Shown here: positions 1-10,600 of the stretch, piece after piece
Position numbering within the stretch: position 1 is the first letter of the stretch
Layout of the letters: every line of letters begins with the position of its first letter
DNA from: Sanchytrium tribonematis
Taxonomy: Eukaryota > Sanchytriomycota > Sanchytriomycetes > Sanchytriales > Sanchytriaceae
Direction of reading: 5' to 3'
DNA length: 20,568 bases
NCBI GenBank assembly: GCA_018985235.1
Contig: JADGIG010000097.1
Location: 1 to 20,568 of the forward strand
The notes under the pieces: model-generated
Databases searched by the model: none
What the model saw: only the letters and a program-made list of their open reading frames with translations
What the model was told of the DNA's origin: nothing
Program-made: the position numbers and the translations under genes

Positions 1-358
1 TTTCAATGGTACAACAAACAACCTGAGGGTACTTGTGAGTTGTGACTTGTTCTTCCCCAGTAATCAGATTGCATTCAATTCCTTGTTCTTTCAAACTTTC
101 AAATACTTCGAATGCCATCAACCGCAAAGGGGCACAATATATACCACTTTTGGCCTTCTGCAATGCTTTAAGAGCGGAATATGTCTTTCCACTATTTGTA
201 GGACCACTGTGAAATGTAATTTGTCGGCCCATTTTTTTTGCATCAATTTTTCTAAATGACGCAATGTCTTGGGCGACTTTTCTGAGTTTAGGGTTTCCAA
301 TCTCAATTGCTTCCACCTTTCCATTCACTTTTCTTTTAAATTGAACAGTGGAAATCAT
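1..358 (-). CDS. SUV3: SUV3-type mitochondrial RNA helicase, N-terminal part (cut by window edge)
   Basis: Read on the minus strand from an ATG at 358, this frame is open to the left edge (119 codons). It contains the Walker A motif GPTNSGKT preceded by ITFHS, then the motif-Ia-like segment YCAPLRLMAFEVFE and the TGEE motif, followed by VCCTIE. This order is characteristic of the SUV3/SUPV3L1 Ski2-like DExH helicase, the ATP-dependent RNA helicase of the mitochondrial degradosome. The remaining helicase motifs lie outside the window. The N-terminus before Walker A is only about 60 residues, much shorter than in yeast or human, and has no obvious targeting presequence. The frame has no other ATG for some distance upstream, so either the protein is short or an upstream exon is missed. 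The family call is secure and the start is tentative. Confidence 0.88.
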   Translation of the reverse strand, partial: MISTVQFKRKVNGKVEAIEIGNPKLRKVAQDIASFRKIDAKKMGRQITFHSGPTNSGKTYSALKALQKAKSGIYCAPLRLMAFEVFESLKEQGIECNLITGEEQVTTHKYPQVVCCTIE

Positions 359-690
359 TATTCTACAATGAAGCGGGCTTCTCCCTGTTTCGCCGTTAAG
401 TTTGAAAATACAGGATTTTATTTCACAAACGAACACAAGTACATTTATTTTTAAAATTTTATAGGTACTGAAAGGCAATGTAATGCAGCAATGGACCAAT
501 GTTGGTGGCTAGCCACGCACCCCTCAGGACCATATTTCAAATTTCGCAGCGTAATCAACATGGCAACTGCGTTAAGACGAATTGTCAGTTCATAATTCAA
601 TAAACTGAATTTGGGAAAATATATTTAGTTGCGATTCTCTTGAAAACTTAAACGAATAAAAATCGCGAGTTTTAACAAGCCACGTAGAAA
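359..690. other. Divergent intergenic region between SUV3 and the EamA transporter
   Basis: These 332 bp separate two divergent genes and must hold both promoters. There is a relatively GC-rich patch around 500-575 in otherwise AT-rich DNA, including a 12-bp perfect palindrome at 505-516. A minus-strand ORF of 36 codons (561 to 451) starts with MLITLRNLK. It could be a leader exon for SUV3, but I found no donor/acceptor pair that joins it in frame convincingly. I see no tRNA or repeat. Confidence 0.6.
505..516. repeat. 12-bp perfect palindrome GTGGCTAGCCAC
   Basis: The sequence equals its own reverse complement over 12 bp and lies in the divergent promoter region, about 145 bp from the SUV3 start and 175 bp from the transporter start. 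Such a site could bind a dimeric regulator, but a single copy is weak evidence. Confidence 0.3.
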
Positions 691-1797
691 ATGTCAACTC
701 CAGTAAATAATCAAAAACAAGAAGTTATGGGGATGTTGATGGTACTACTATCATCATTTACTCTTTCTACATCAGCCATATTTCTAAAAATAGCTGCTAG
801 ATTTCTTCCAAGCGTTGAAATCATATTTATTCGAAGTACTGGGCAACTCATACTCATGTACTTGCTATGTTATTTCAAAAAAGCAGATCTATTGGGTCCA
901 GTAGAGCACAGAAAACTTTTGGTACTACGAGGTTTCTTGGGTGCTGCAGCGGTAACATCTCAATTCTGGGCAATCGTAAATATGGAATTAAGTGATGTTA
1001 ATGTCATTTTGTTTGTTGGTCCTTTGCTTACGTTATTTTTAGCTCGATTCATGTTAAATGAAGCCCTAACACCTACAAAAATTGCCGCTTTGGTTCTGGG
1101 GTTTGTTGGAATTATCTTAGTTTCCAGGCCATCATTTATTTTCGGAAAGCGTGAAAATTCCTCCACATATCCTTATAGATCCACCGCTATTGTTGTGGCG
1201 TTAGTTGGTAGTGTCATGAACGCATTCAATTTTGTACTTATTCGAAAAATTGGAACTGGTGTGCCTTACTTAACAATGGTTTGGCACTTTGTGTGGCCCT
1301 CATTTGTGCTTTCCGTACCATTGCTTTTTGCTACCAAAACTCCAAGGCATTGGCCAACTATGATGGAATGGGTAAACATAGAAATTGTAACAGTAGGATA
1401 TTTGGCCGGACAAATAGTATTAAACATTGGTTTGCAACGCGCACCTGCTGGATCTGGAAGTATCATTAGAAATATGGATATTGTTTTTGGTTTTATTTAT
1501 GGAATTTTGATCTTTGGAGAGACAATACAGTTAACTGGAGTTATTGGCTGTTCTATTGTTGGATTCGTGACATATTTGATTGCAAGAGAAAAATACATGG
1601 AATATATTGCGAAAAAGAATTCCGATGTTGCCAAAAAGCAAGCCATGATTGAGGACGATAATGAAAATGATAACGTAGAATTGTCAGAGTTAAAAACAAA
1701 TTATGGAGCAAAAATGGTCATTGGTGACCCAGACAGTATATCATTACTTTCAAAAGAATCTAAAATCAAGAACGAGCCTTTATTGGAAAAACAATAA
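691..1797 (+). CDS. EamA/DMT-superfamily transporter, SLC35G-like
   Basis: The 368-residue protein has about ten hydrophobic segments in two repeats (roughly residues 13-150 and 165-300), the two-EamA-domain layout of drug/metabolite transporters. The first repeat carries the LRGFLGAAAVTSQFWAI segment and a VGPLLTLFLARFMLNEALT helix followed by GFVGIILVSRPSFIF, typical of SLC35G/EamA proteins. The second has LNIGLQRAPAGSGSII and a FIYGILIFGETIQLTGVIGC segment. The hydrophilic tail (about 300-368) contains an acidic di-leucine-like motif, DSISLL near residue 348, which could direct it to endosome or vacuole. The substrate cannot be read from sequence. The start ATG at 691 gives a short polar N-terminus. 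The stop codon lies inside an AATAAA. Confidence 0.82.
   Translation: MSTPVNNQKQEVMGMLMVLLSSFTLSTSAIFLKIAARFLPSVEIIFIRSTGQLILMYLLCYFKKADLLGPVEHRKLLVLRGFLGAAAVTSQFWAIVNMELSDVNVILFVGPLLTLFLARFMLNEALTPTKIAALVLGFVGIILVSRPSFIFGKRENSSTYPYRSTAIVVALVGSVMNAFNFVLIRKIGTGVPYLTMVWHFVWPSFVLSVPLLFATKTPRHWPTMMEWVNIEIVTVGYLAGQIVLNIGLQRAPAGSGSIIRNMDIVFGFIYGILIFGETIQLTGVIGCSIVGFVTYLIAREKYMEYIAKKNSDVAKKQAMIEDDNENDNVELSELKTNYGAKMVIGDPDSISLLSKESKIKNEPLLEKQ
1779..1784 (-). terminator. AATAAA for the IFT140-like gene, inside the transporter's coding sequence
   Basis: On the minus strand AATAAA lies 17 nt past the IFT140-like stop. It is antisense to the last codons of the transporter, so the two 3' ends overlap. 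Confidence 0.45.
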
Positions 1798-1798
1798 A
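1793..1798 (+). terminator. AATAAA poly(A) signal overlapping the transporter stop codon
   Basis: The final CAA TAA A of the transporter reads AATAAA, so the whole stop codon is inside the signal. The convergent IFT140-like gene ends only 4 bp beyond, so this transcript's 3' end must run antisense into it. Confidence 0.6.
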
Positions 1799-1801
1799 TA
1801 C

Positions 1802-4498
1802 TTATTTCTGAGATTCACTTTGCAGATTTTTCATAATGTCTTGCTTTTTAATAATTGTATTTTTCTTTAATAAAGCTTCCATTACCTGATTGCGCTCATT
1901 ATTTGGGAGTTTTGAACCCTTGATAAAAACATGCAGCATATCCATATCTCTTTTTAAAGCAGAAGCATCCATTTTTAATTTCGTCATCAATTTGTACTGT
2001 ATTTGCATTAATTCTTGGGCATGTTCGTAGTCACTAATTTGAATGGCACTTTTAGTTTGTTCCTCGTAAATTCTAATTATTTGGTGATAATCTTTTCGTT
2101 TCAAGTAATATTCTATAGCGTAATCAAAATACTTCATACGAAAGTAAATCTCACCCAAATTTATATCACTATTCATCAAAGATGCGTGATACTCGGGTGT
2201 AATTTTGATATCTTTTGTGATGATTTGCTTTAAAGCTTCCTTGTACGATTTACTTTCTAACAAGTCTAGTATAGGATCCCTTTGTTTCCTTTTAGGGCTT
2301 TCTTCTTGTATATCTTTTGGAATATCTAATTTGTTTAAAAGTAATTTGGCTTTCTCAGGATCTGTATTTTGCAAATACTTTGCGGCTTTCAACATCCCAT
2401 TTTTGTCAGTTTGAAGTGAAGTATCATATACATCATAATTATTTTGTATTGCAAGTTCGAGTGCGTGATGCGGGCATTTCGCTTTCAAATAATATCTAAT
2501 TTTTTCTTTAAAATCATCCACATGACAAGCTAAATGATAAAAATCAATTGGTTCAATAGGGTTGGGGTTTTTGTTTAAAAATAAGTTCATCTTGAATAAA
2601 TTTGATCCACTCTTTTGATAATATTCCATGGCTTTTTCATATTTTTTGTTGACTTCGTTAAATTCTCCAATGATATAAAATAATTCTTTTCGGTTAACTT
2701 CTTCTGCCAATTCTTCGTAATCATCTTCCTCCAATATGTTGTAAATCAGAGAATGATTGCAATTTTTATAGAATGTAACTTTATCGACTTCGGCTTCTGG
2801 TGGTCTGGTATCATAATCCAGTTGAAGTAGCAAATCTTCATCGTTTCCATTTAAGCCCAATTTAAATTTGCAGTAATATTTGTTGTTATGATTTAAAATC
2901 AAAAATATAATTAAAGCAGTTTTCAACTCAGGTTGAGAGCATTGTTTTAATTGGTACACATCCATTATATTACAATTCAAGACTGATGTATTATATTGAA
3001 ACATTTGAAGAGATTCTACTTTATCTGTGGTATAATTGGGAAGGCAAAGGTGGGATACAGATGATTGGAATCGATGAACAGAATAAAGCCCATCGAAAAC
3101 AAGGTAAAGACTAGAATCTATTAGGAAAGCATTATATCTTTGATCCCACAAAAAAGACTTTAATGGTACTTCAAGAGTATACGAATCAAACGTATTTGTA
3201 TTAAAAATTAAAAGCCTCTCAGTGTAAACAGCCAAATATTCACCACTATGACTTAATCCAAAGTAACACACATTTTTCATGTCCAGGTGTTGTTCTATAA
3301 TAAAGTTATTGTAAATTGTAAATTTGTCATTCAAAACACAACAAATTTTTTGTTTAATGTCAAATTGTAAATGTTTAATATCATATTGCTTTCTGTCTTT
3401 CGTGAGTATATTATAAGCAACAATATTCTGCGTATTTCCAATGTATACTAATGGATAGCTGATACTAAATAGATTTGTAGTTTTAATGGAATCAATTTGT
3501 TTGCCGTTATAATCATACACTTCCAAATCATCGGAATAAACAAATATGTGCTCATCAACGTGAACTGATTTAATTTGTTTTGTGTTAATTCGTTTATCAT
3601 TGAATAGAATGGTATTTTGATCAATTTGTCGGATTGAGTTGGGCGAGCAGTACAAATATCTCAAATTATATTTTGAAATATCAAAAATTTGCTCTCCAAT
3701 CCCAATAAAATTTTCAAAATATGGGTGCACAGATATTAAAGAGACCCCCAGACAACTGGTGCTTTTAATTGTGAAATCTGACATTTCAATCTCATATACG
3801 TACAAATCATCGTGCTGCACGCACAACAAGGTATCATTCCAAGTTGAAAGTTTCGGAATGAATGATAAATTGATCTGTCTAAGTTGTTGCGTTTCAAAAT
3901 AAAATATAAATACATTTTTTTCATTTATGCTAATGAAATAATCAGAGTTACAGCATAGTATGCTTTCAATCTTCAATTTTATACTGTTGATAATTGTATT
4001 TTGTTTATAATAAGAAATACTTTCTGTATTGATCACCAATATAAGATCATGATGAAATTTCACAAGTAAAATGTTCTTTGAAGAGACTATTTCTTTTAAA
4101 GTTTGAGATTGTAAATAGACTCTACTGCTACTATATAAGAGTAGTTCATCGTGGTCTTCCACTATTCCAATTATAACACAATCCAATGTACTATTTTTAA
4201 ATTTAGTATTTTTTTCAAATACATAAATCAATCCGTACTGTGTATTAAATATATTTTCTGGGATATGCTCAAGTCTCTCTATCTCCACTAAGGAGTTATT
4301 ATACCTGTACAGAGAATCATTTTTGACAATAAAAATTGAATTTGTAAAATATATTTTTGAAACCTGGTCTGTAATAATATGAAAAGGGCCAAGCCAATTG
4401 CGAAGAAGACAGATATGATTGTCCAAGACCAAGCAAGCTGAAGAATTCAATTTGACATCTTCGTATCTTTGATTCAAATTGTTTAATGTAAATGGCAT
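1802..4498 (-). CDS. IFT140: IFT140-like intraflagellar transport protein (IFT-A), strongly shortened
   Basis: The single ORF of 898 codons begins MPFTLNNLNQRYEDVK and gives a protein with an N-terminal beta-propeller-like half (about 1-540) and a helical TPR-like half (about 600-898). Family clues: VPLKSFLWDQRYNAFLI resembles the propeller segment VPVNHFWDQ...LFV of IFT140. FYHLACHVDDFKEKIRYYLKA followed by ALELAIQNN and MLKAAKYLQ matches the order SYHLARQYES...AVHFYTRA...AIRLCKENN...MEAARYYEE of IFT140. The segment ALKRDMDMLHVFIKGSK matches its late QSRMALVKRFIQA region. IFT140 belongs to the IFT-A complex for retrograde transport in cilia. Family members are about 1400 residues, so this copy lacks some 500, spread through the propellers and the C-terminus. 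WDR19 or another WD-TPR IFT protein is the main alternative. It diverges from CAD across 143 bp. Confidence 0.72.
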   Translation of the reverse strand: MPFTLNNLNQRYEDVKLNSSACLVLDNHICLLRNWLGPFHIITDQVSKIYFTNSIFIVKNDSLYRYNNSLVEIERLEHIPENIFNTQYGLIYVFEKNTKFKNSTLDCVIIGIVEDHDELLLYSSSRVYLQSQTLKEIVSSKNILLVKFHHDLILVINTESISYYKQNTIINSIKLKIESILCCNSDYFISINEKNVFIFYFETQQLRQINLSFIPKLSTWNDTLLCVQHDDLYVYEIEMSDFTIKSTSCLGVSLISVHPYFENFIGIGEQIFDISKYNLRYLYCSPNSIRQIDQNTILFNDKRINTKQIKSVHVDEHIFVYSDDLEVYDYNGKQIDSIKTTNLFSISYPLVYIGNTQNIVAYNILTKDRKQYDIKHLQFDIKQKICCVLNDKFTIYNNFIIEQHLDMKNVCYFGLSHSGEYLAVYTERLLIFNTNTFDSYTLEVPLKSFLWDQRYNAFLIDSSLYLVFDGLYSVHRFQSSVSHLCLPNYTTDKVESLQMFQYNTSVLNCNIMDVYQLKQCSQPELKTALIIFLILNHNNKYYCKFKLGLNGNDEDLLLQLDYDTRPPEAEVDKVTFYKNCNHSLIYNILEEDDYEELAEEVNRKELFYIIGEFNEVNKKYEKAMEYYQKSGSNLFKMNLFLNKNPNPIEPIDFYHLACHVDDFKEKIRYYLKAKCPHHALELAIQNNYDVYDTSLQTDKNGMLKAAKYLQNTDPEKAKLLLNKLDIPKDIQEESPKRKQRDPILDLLESKSYKEALKQIITKDIKITPEYHASLMNSDINLGEIYFRMKYFDYAIEYYLKRKDYHQIIRIYEEQTKSAIQISDYEHAQELMQIQYKLMTKLKMDASALKRDMDMLHVFIKGSKLPNNERNQVMEALLKKNTIIKKQDIMKNLQSESQK

Positions 4499-4641
4499 TC
4501 AGTTTCAAAAAATTTTGTTTATAATTTATTGTATCAAAAATCAAACCTAAAGGAAAGTTTTCGATTCAACATGTCACTGTATCACAACGAAATATCCGTT
4601 GTACAACCTAAAATGTTCAAGGGGTACGTCTGAATCGCTCA
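4499..4641. promoter_or_regulatory. Short divergent promoter region (IFT140-like / CAD) with a CAD upstream ORF
   Basis: Only 143 bp separate the two start codons, so both promoters and 5' leaders must fit here. On the plus strand an upstream ATG at 4571 opens a 20-codon frame ending in TGA at 4631-4633. It contains a second in-frame ATG and ends 8 nt before the CAD ATG. It is in a different frame from CAD, and no GT...AG pair joins it to CAD in frame. If the mRNA starts upstream of 4571, ribosomes would meet this ORF first. Confidence 0.45.
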
Positions 4642-7600
4642 ATGGATTGCCAACTTGTGATTGACAATGGACCAACTTTTAAAGCAAAGGCATTTGGGCA
4701 TTTAGAGAGCTGTTCAGGAGAACTAGTCTTCATGACAAACATGGTGGGATATCCACAAGCATTAACGGATCCCAGTTACCATAAGCAATTGTTAGTTAGT
4801 ACTTACCCATTAGTCGGTAGTTATGGTGTAAACAAAAAGGAACTTGAAAGTGAAAGAATTTGGGCTAAAGCATTAATTATTCAAACGTTACACAAAAGTA
4901 GCCACACTGGCAGTGAAATCGAATTAGATGCATGGCTGAAAGAGGAGAAAGTTATTGGAATCGAAGGAATCGATACAAGAGAATTGACACAATATTTGAG
5001 AGAAAACGGTAGTGCTAAAGCAAAGATTGTGATAAATAATAAGGACGTGCCATTTGTTGATATTAACAAGGAAAACTTGGTTGAAAATGTGAGCACAAAA
5101 AGTGTGATCGTTCATACACCTAAAAAAGTGGATCACACCATAATTGCAATGGATTTTGGAATGAAGAGAAATCAAATTAGTAATTTTTTGCAAAGAAATA
5201 TACAAGTCATTCAAGTCCCTTTCAATTTTGATGTGTCAGATGTTGTATCCAAAAGAAGTTTTGAATTTAAAGGAACTGGCTACAAAATTGACGGCCTCTT
5301 TTTAAGTAATGGTCCTGGAGATCCAGGCATGGTGAAAGAAACTATTGAAATGCTTAAAAAATTAATTAAAAAAGAATTGTCAAAAACTATCATTGTTGAA
5401 AATGGAATGGAATTGACTGAATCTGTTATTCCTATATTCGGCATCTGTTTGGGACACCAATTGTTTTCGTTGGCAGCTGGTGGTAAAACCTCAAAAATGC
5501 AGTACGGAAATCGTGGAATGAACATTCCTGTTTTAGACCGATACACGAATCAATGTCACATATCATCTCAAAATCACGGTTTTCATGTCGCAGAACTGCC
5601 TCCCGGATTCGACGAATGGTTTATAAATGCAAATGATAACACAAATGAGGGTCTAATCCATCCTATTCTTCCATGGGCAACTGTTCAATTTCATCCCGAA
5701 CATCATCCAGGTCCACACGATACAGAATTTTTATTCGATTCTTTTAAAGAGGTACTTGGAAAATCTCAAAAAACAAAATCTATTAAAGCTGGTGATATTT
5801 CATTTTCTAAATTTCAACCTTTTGTAAGCAAACGTGTTGAAGTCAAAAAAGTTCTTGTTCTTGGTAGTGGTGGGCTTAGTATTGGACAAGCAGGTGAATT
5901 CGACTATTCTGGTACTCAAGCTATCAAAGCACTGAAAGAAGAAGGAATTTACACCATTTTGATAAATCCCAACATCGCCACGATTCAAACATCTAAAGGT
6001 TTAGCAGATAAAGTTTATTTCTTGCCAATCACACCCGAGTTTGTTAGAAAAGTTATTTTGAAAGAAAGGCCAGATGGTATTTACTGTACTTTTGGTGGTC
6101 AAACGGCTTTGAACATTGGTGTCAAAATGAAAGACGAATTTGCGGATCTCGGAGTCAAAGTTCTTGGTACGCCTATTGATACTATTATCATGAGTGAGGA
6201 CAGAGATATGTTTGCAGATTTCTTAAGGTCGATCAATGAGCCAACTGCGAACAACAAATCTGCTGACACCTTGGAAGACGCCCTTCAAGTTGCCCAAGAA
6301 ATTGGCTACCCAGTTATTTGTCGCGCTGCCTATGCTCTTGGAGGTTTGGGTAGTGGTTTTGCTGATAACCCCGAAGAATTGAAAGATTTAGTAGAAGTTT
6401 CTTTAAAAAATTCTCCTCAAGTGCTCTTGGAAAAGTCATTTAAAGGATGGCAAGAATTTGAATATGAAGTTGTAAGAGACGCATATAATAATTGCATAAC
6501 AGTGTGTAACATGGAAAACTTAGATCCTCTGGGAATTCATACTGGAGATTCGATTGTTGTTGCGCCTTCCCAAACATTAAGTGACAATGATTACCAAAAA
6601 TTAAGAAATACTGCGATTAACGTCATTAGAAATTTAGGAGTTGTTGGTGAATGTAACATTCAGTACGCCGTGGACCCTGTCACTAGAGATTATTTTATTA
6701 TTGAAGTGAATGCTCGTTTAAGTAGATCTAGTGCTTTAGCTAGCAAAGCAACTGGGTACCCTCTTGCATTTGTCGCTGCTAAGATTGGGCTTGGAATTCC
6801 ACTTTACGAAATCAAAAATAGTGTTACCAAAAAAACTTGTGCTTGTTTTGAACCTAGTTTAGATTATATTGTTATTAAGATGCCTAGATGGGATTTGAGA
6901 AAATTCAGCAGAGTTTCAAGTAAAATCGGAACTTCGATGAAAAGTGTGGGTGAAGTTATGAGTATCGGCAGGACTTTTGAAGAAGCAATTCAAAAAGCTA
7001 TCAGAGCAGTTGAATATTCTTTTGCTGGTTTCCAAAGCCATTACGAATTCGAAGATTTAGAATATGAGCTCCAGCACTCTACAGATAGACGATTATTTGC
7101 TGTCGCTTGCGCTATGGAAAAAGGTTATACAGCTGAGCAGTTAAACAAATTAACTAATATCGATATGTGGTTTCTCAGATGTTTCCAAAATATTATTGAT
7201 ATGTCAAAAACTCTGAAGCAGTCGACTTCCGATATTACTAGAGACTCTCTATTGAATGCTAAAAAGTTGGGATTTAGCGATATACAAATTGCAAAGGCAT
7301 TAAATCTCAGCAGTGAAATCGCGGTCAGAAAAATAAGACTAAAGATGAATATTTTACCTTTTGTAAAGCAAATTGATACAGTCGCAGCAGAATTCCCAGC
7401 TTACACCAATTATTTATATATGACTTACAACGGAAATAAGCACGACCTTAGTTTTGACGACCATGGGGTAATGATTTTGGGTTCTGGTGTTTATAGAATT
7501 GGTAGTAGTGTTGAATTTGATTGGTGTGCTGTTAAAACTGTCAGAACATTAAGAACTAACAAAGTTAAGACGATCATGGTAAACTACAACCCTGAAACTG

Positions 7601-10600
7601 TTAGCACAGATTTTGATGAAGCCGATAGATTATATTTTGAAAATTTGACGCTAGAACGAGTCATGGATATTTACGATGTAGAACAGAGCCAAGGAGTGAT
7701 TTTGAGCATGGGTGGACAATCACCCAATAATATTGCATTACAATTGCATAGACAGAATTTACGTATTTTTGGAACATCGCCCGAAATGATTGACACTGCC
7801 GAGAATAGATACAAATTTAGTAGACTTTTGGACAAACTTAATGTGGACCAGCCTGAATGGAAAGAATTAACTGATATTTCAGCTGCTTACGAGTTTTGTG
7901 ACACAAAATATCCTGTCTTAGTACGACCTAGTTACGTTTTAAGTGGAGCTGCCATGAATGTAGTTTTTGGCAGAGAAGATCTTGAGAATTTCTTAAGTCA
8001 AGCTGTTAGTGTCTCACCTGAATTTCCTGTTGTTATCACCAAATTCATCGAAAATGCTAAAGAGATTGAAATGGATGCCGTTGCTAAAGATGGACATATC
8101 CAGGCAATGGTAATTAGCGAGCACGTCGAAAATGCTGGAGTCCATAGCGGAGACGCAACATTAATTTTGCCACCTCAAGATTTAAGTCAAAGCACCATTG
8201 CTAAAATCCAGAAAGCAACTAGACAAATTGCAAATGCTTTGAATGTCACTGGTCCTTTGAATATCCAATTTATGGCCAAAGATGATGAAATTAAAGTTAT
8301 TGAATGTAACGTGAGAGCCAGCAGATCTTTTCCTTTTGTGAGCAAAGTTCTAGATTTTGATATGATTGAATTGGCAACACTAGCCATTATGCACTTACCC
8401 ATTCCATATCAGATTGAGTCAGAAAATGGAATAGTAATTCCTGAACCTAATTATGTTGGTGTCAAGGTCCCAAAATTTTCATTTAATAGACTTTCTGGAG
8501 CAGATCCAACTTTGGGTGTTGAAATGAGCTCAACTGGAGAAGTTGCTTGTTTTGGGAGTGATAAATATGAAGCCTACTTAAAGGGCTTACTCGCTGCAAC
8601 TTTTGAATTGCCAAAGAAAAATATTTTATTTAGTATCGGGTCTTTTAACGAAAAAATGGAGCTATTGCCAAGCATCAAAAAATTGCATGAGCTAGGATAC
8701 GTATTATTTGCTACTAGTGGCACTGCTGATTTCATCAGTAGCAATGATATTCCTGTCCAGTACTTGGAATTGCAAAATGTGAAAGAGGAGTATAATTTGC
8801 AGTATTATCTTCAACAAAATTTAATTGACTTGTACATTAATTTGCCAAGTAAGAACCAATTTAGACGACCAGCTAATTATGTATCTCAAGGTTACAAATC
8901 TAGACGAATGGCAATTGATTTTGCAATTCCCTTAATTACAAATATCAAATGTGCAAAGCTTTTTATTGAAGCATTATATAACAAGTACGATTTGCAACTG
9001 ATGCCGTTTGATGTCATTAATACGCATCAATCCATTCAGATACCTGGTTTGGTAAATGTTTTTACTGGAAAACTTCAAGACAAAGCAGCGTTGGATGATT
9101 TAACGATGAAATGTTTGGGCAATGGATTTACATATTCCATTTGTCCAATTGAAATGACTGATGCCTACAACTTTTATTCAGACGTCAACATTCCAAATTA
9201 TCTGCAAAAACAGCAGTACTTGCACAGTGGGTATGAAATTAAAAGTGATATTGCTTATCTTCGAGCATCCAATTACTCTTTTGACGATTTGGATAAAATC
9301 ATTAAAAAATGTACTTCTAAATTGATTATGACGGATGCTCAAGATTTGTATTTGAGTCATATTTTATTACTTTGCCAATTGCATGATAAATATTTGCACG
9401 TTTTGGACTGCCAGCAACTCGAGTTAGCAGTTTTTAAATCAAAAATGAATGTTACTTTGGATGTTAATTATAAGAGGGTAACAAAAGACAATTTATCTAA
9501 AATTGACTGTATTTCATTTGATAATATTGAAAACGCTTTGCCTGTTCTTTTAAAAATTATGACAATTGAGCAGCTCGTTGAAAAGTGTTTTACTAACCCT
9601 CTAAAAATATTTATGCTACCGATTCAAAATGACACATACACAATTCTCGAAGACTCTAAGATTCACAAAACTATTTTTAAAACACAATGCGCATATATGG
9701 ATGGCGAATATTTATTGGACATGGAGGAAATCCCGAACCAAAAATTACAAAAGACAAATATCAGAAGAGCTGGCAAATTGGTTGCAAGTAAACGTGTTTT
9801 GACTGTGGAAGGAAAGCAACCCGTCTATCACCAACCAGCAACACCGATCAAAACTCAAGCACCAGAAATAATTCCTAAGAAATCTAATCCTTTTCACCAC
9901 ATGAACCTTTTATCTGTTGACGATTTGTCAAGAAGTGACTTGCATTTCTTGTTCGGAGTTGCACATGAAATGAGAACATTTACCGAAAGAAATGAGATTC
10001 CAAATCTTTTACAAGGTAAAATTTTAGCAAGTGCATTTTTTGAACCATCCACAAGAACCTCGTGCAGTTTTCAAGCAGCTTGGGGAAAGCTTGGTGGTAG
10101 CAATTTAGTTTTGCCTTCACAATCTAGTCAAGTTAAAGGCGAATCATTGACAGATACAAGTAATTATTTCTTATTTAGTTCGCACTCTTTCAAGCTACGC
10201 TGACGTCATTGTTATGCGTCACTCCCAGCCAGGCAGTGTTACAGAAATGGCCAAAATTTCTAGTGTGCCTTTGATAAGCGGTGGAGATGGATCTAGTGAA
10301 CATCCAAGTCAAGCGCTTTTGGATGTATACACAATTAGAGAAGAACTGGGAACAGTTAATAATTTGAACATCACAATGGTTGGAGATTTGAAAAATGGAA
10401 GAACAGTTCATTCTTTGGTCAAATTATTAATTTTATACAAAGTATCCCTCAATTTGGTCTCTCCAAAAGAATTGCCAATGCCTGAATACATCTTTCATAT
10501 TCTCCACAAGCACAATATCAAATATCAAACTTTTACGGAATTATCCCCTGAAATTTTGGAAGCTACGGATGTTCTTTATGTTACCAGATTTCAAAAGGAA

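Noticed and set aside
480-690. Possible tRNA or small RNA in the GC-richer patch
   Set aside because: No tRNA arms or T-loop GTTCRA motif in the right arrangement on either strand.
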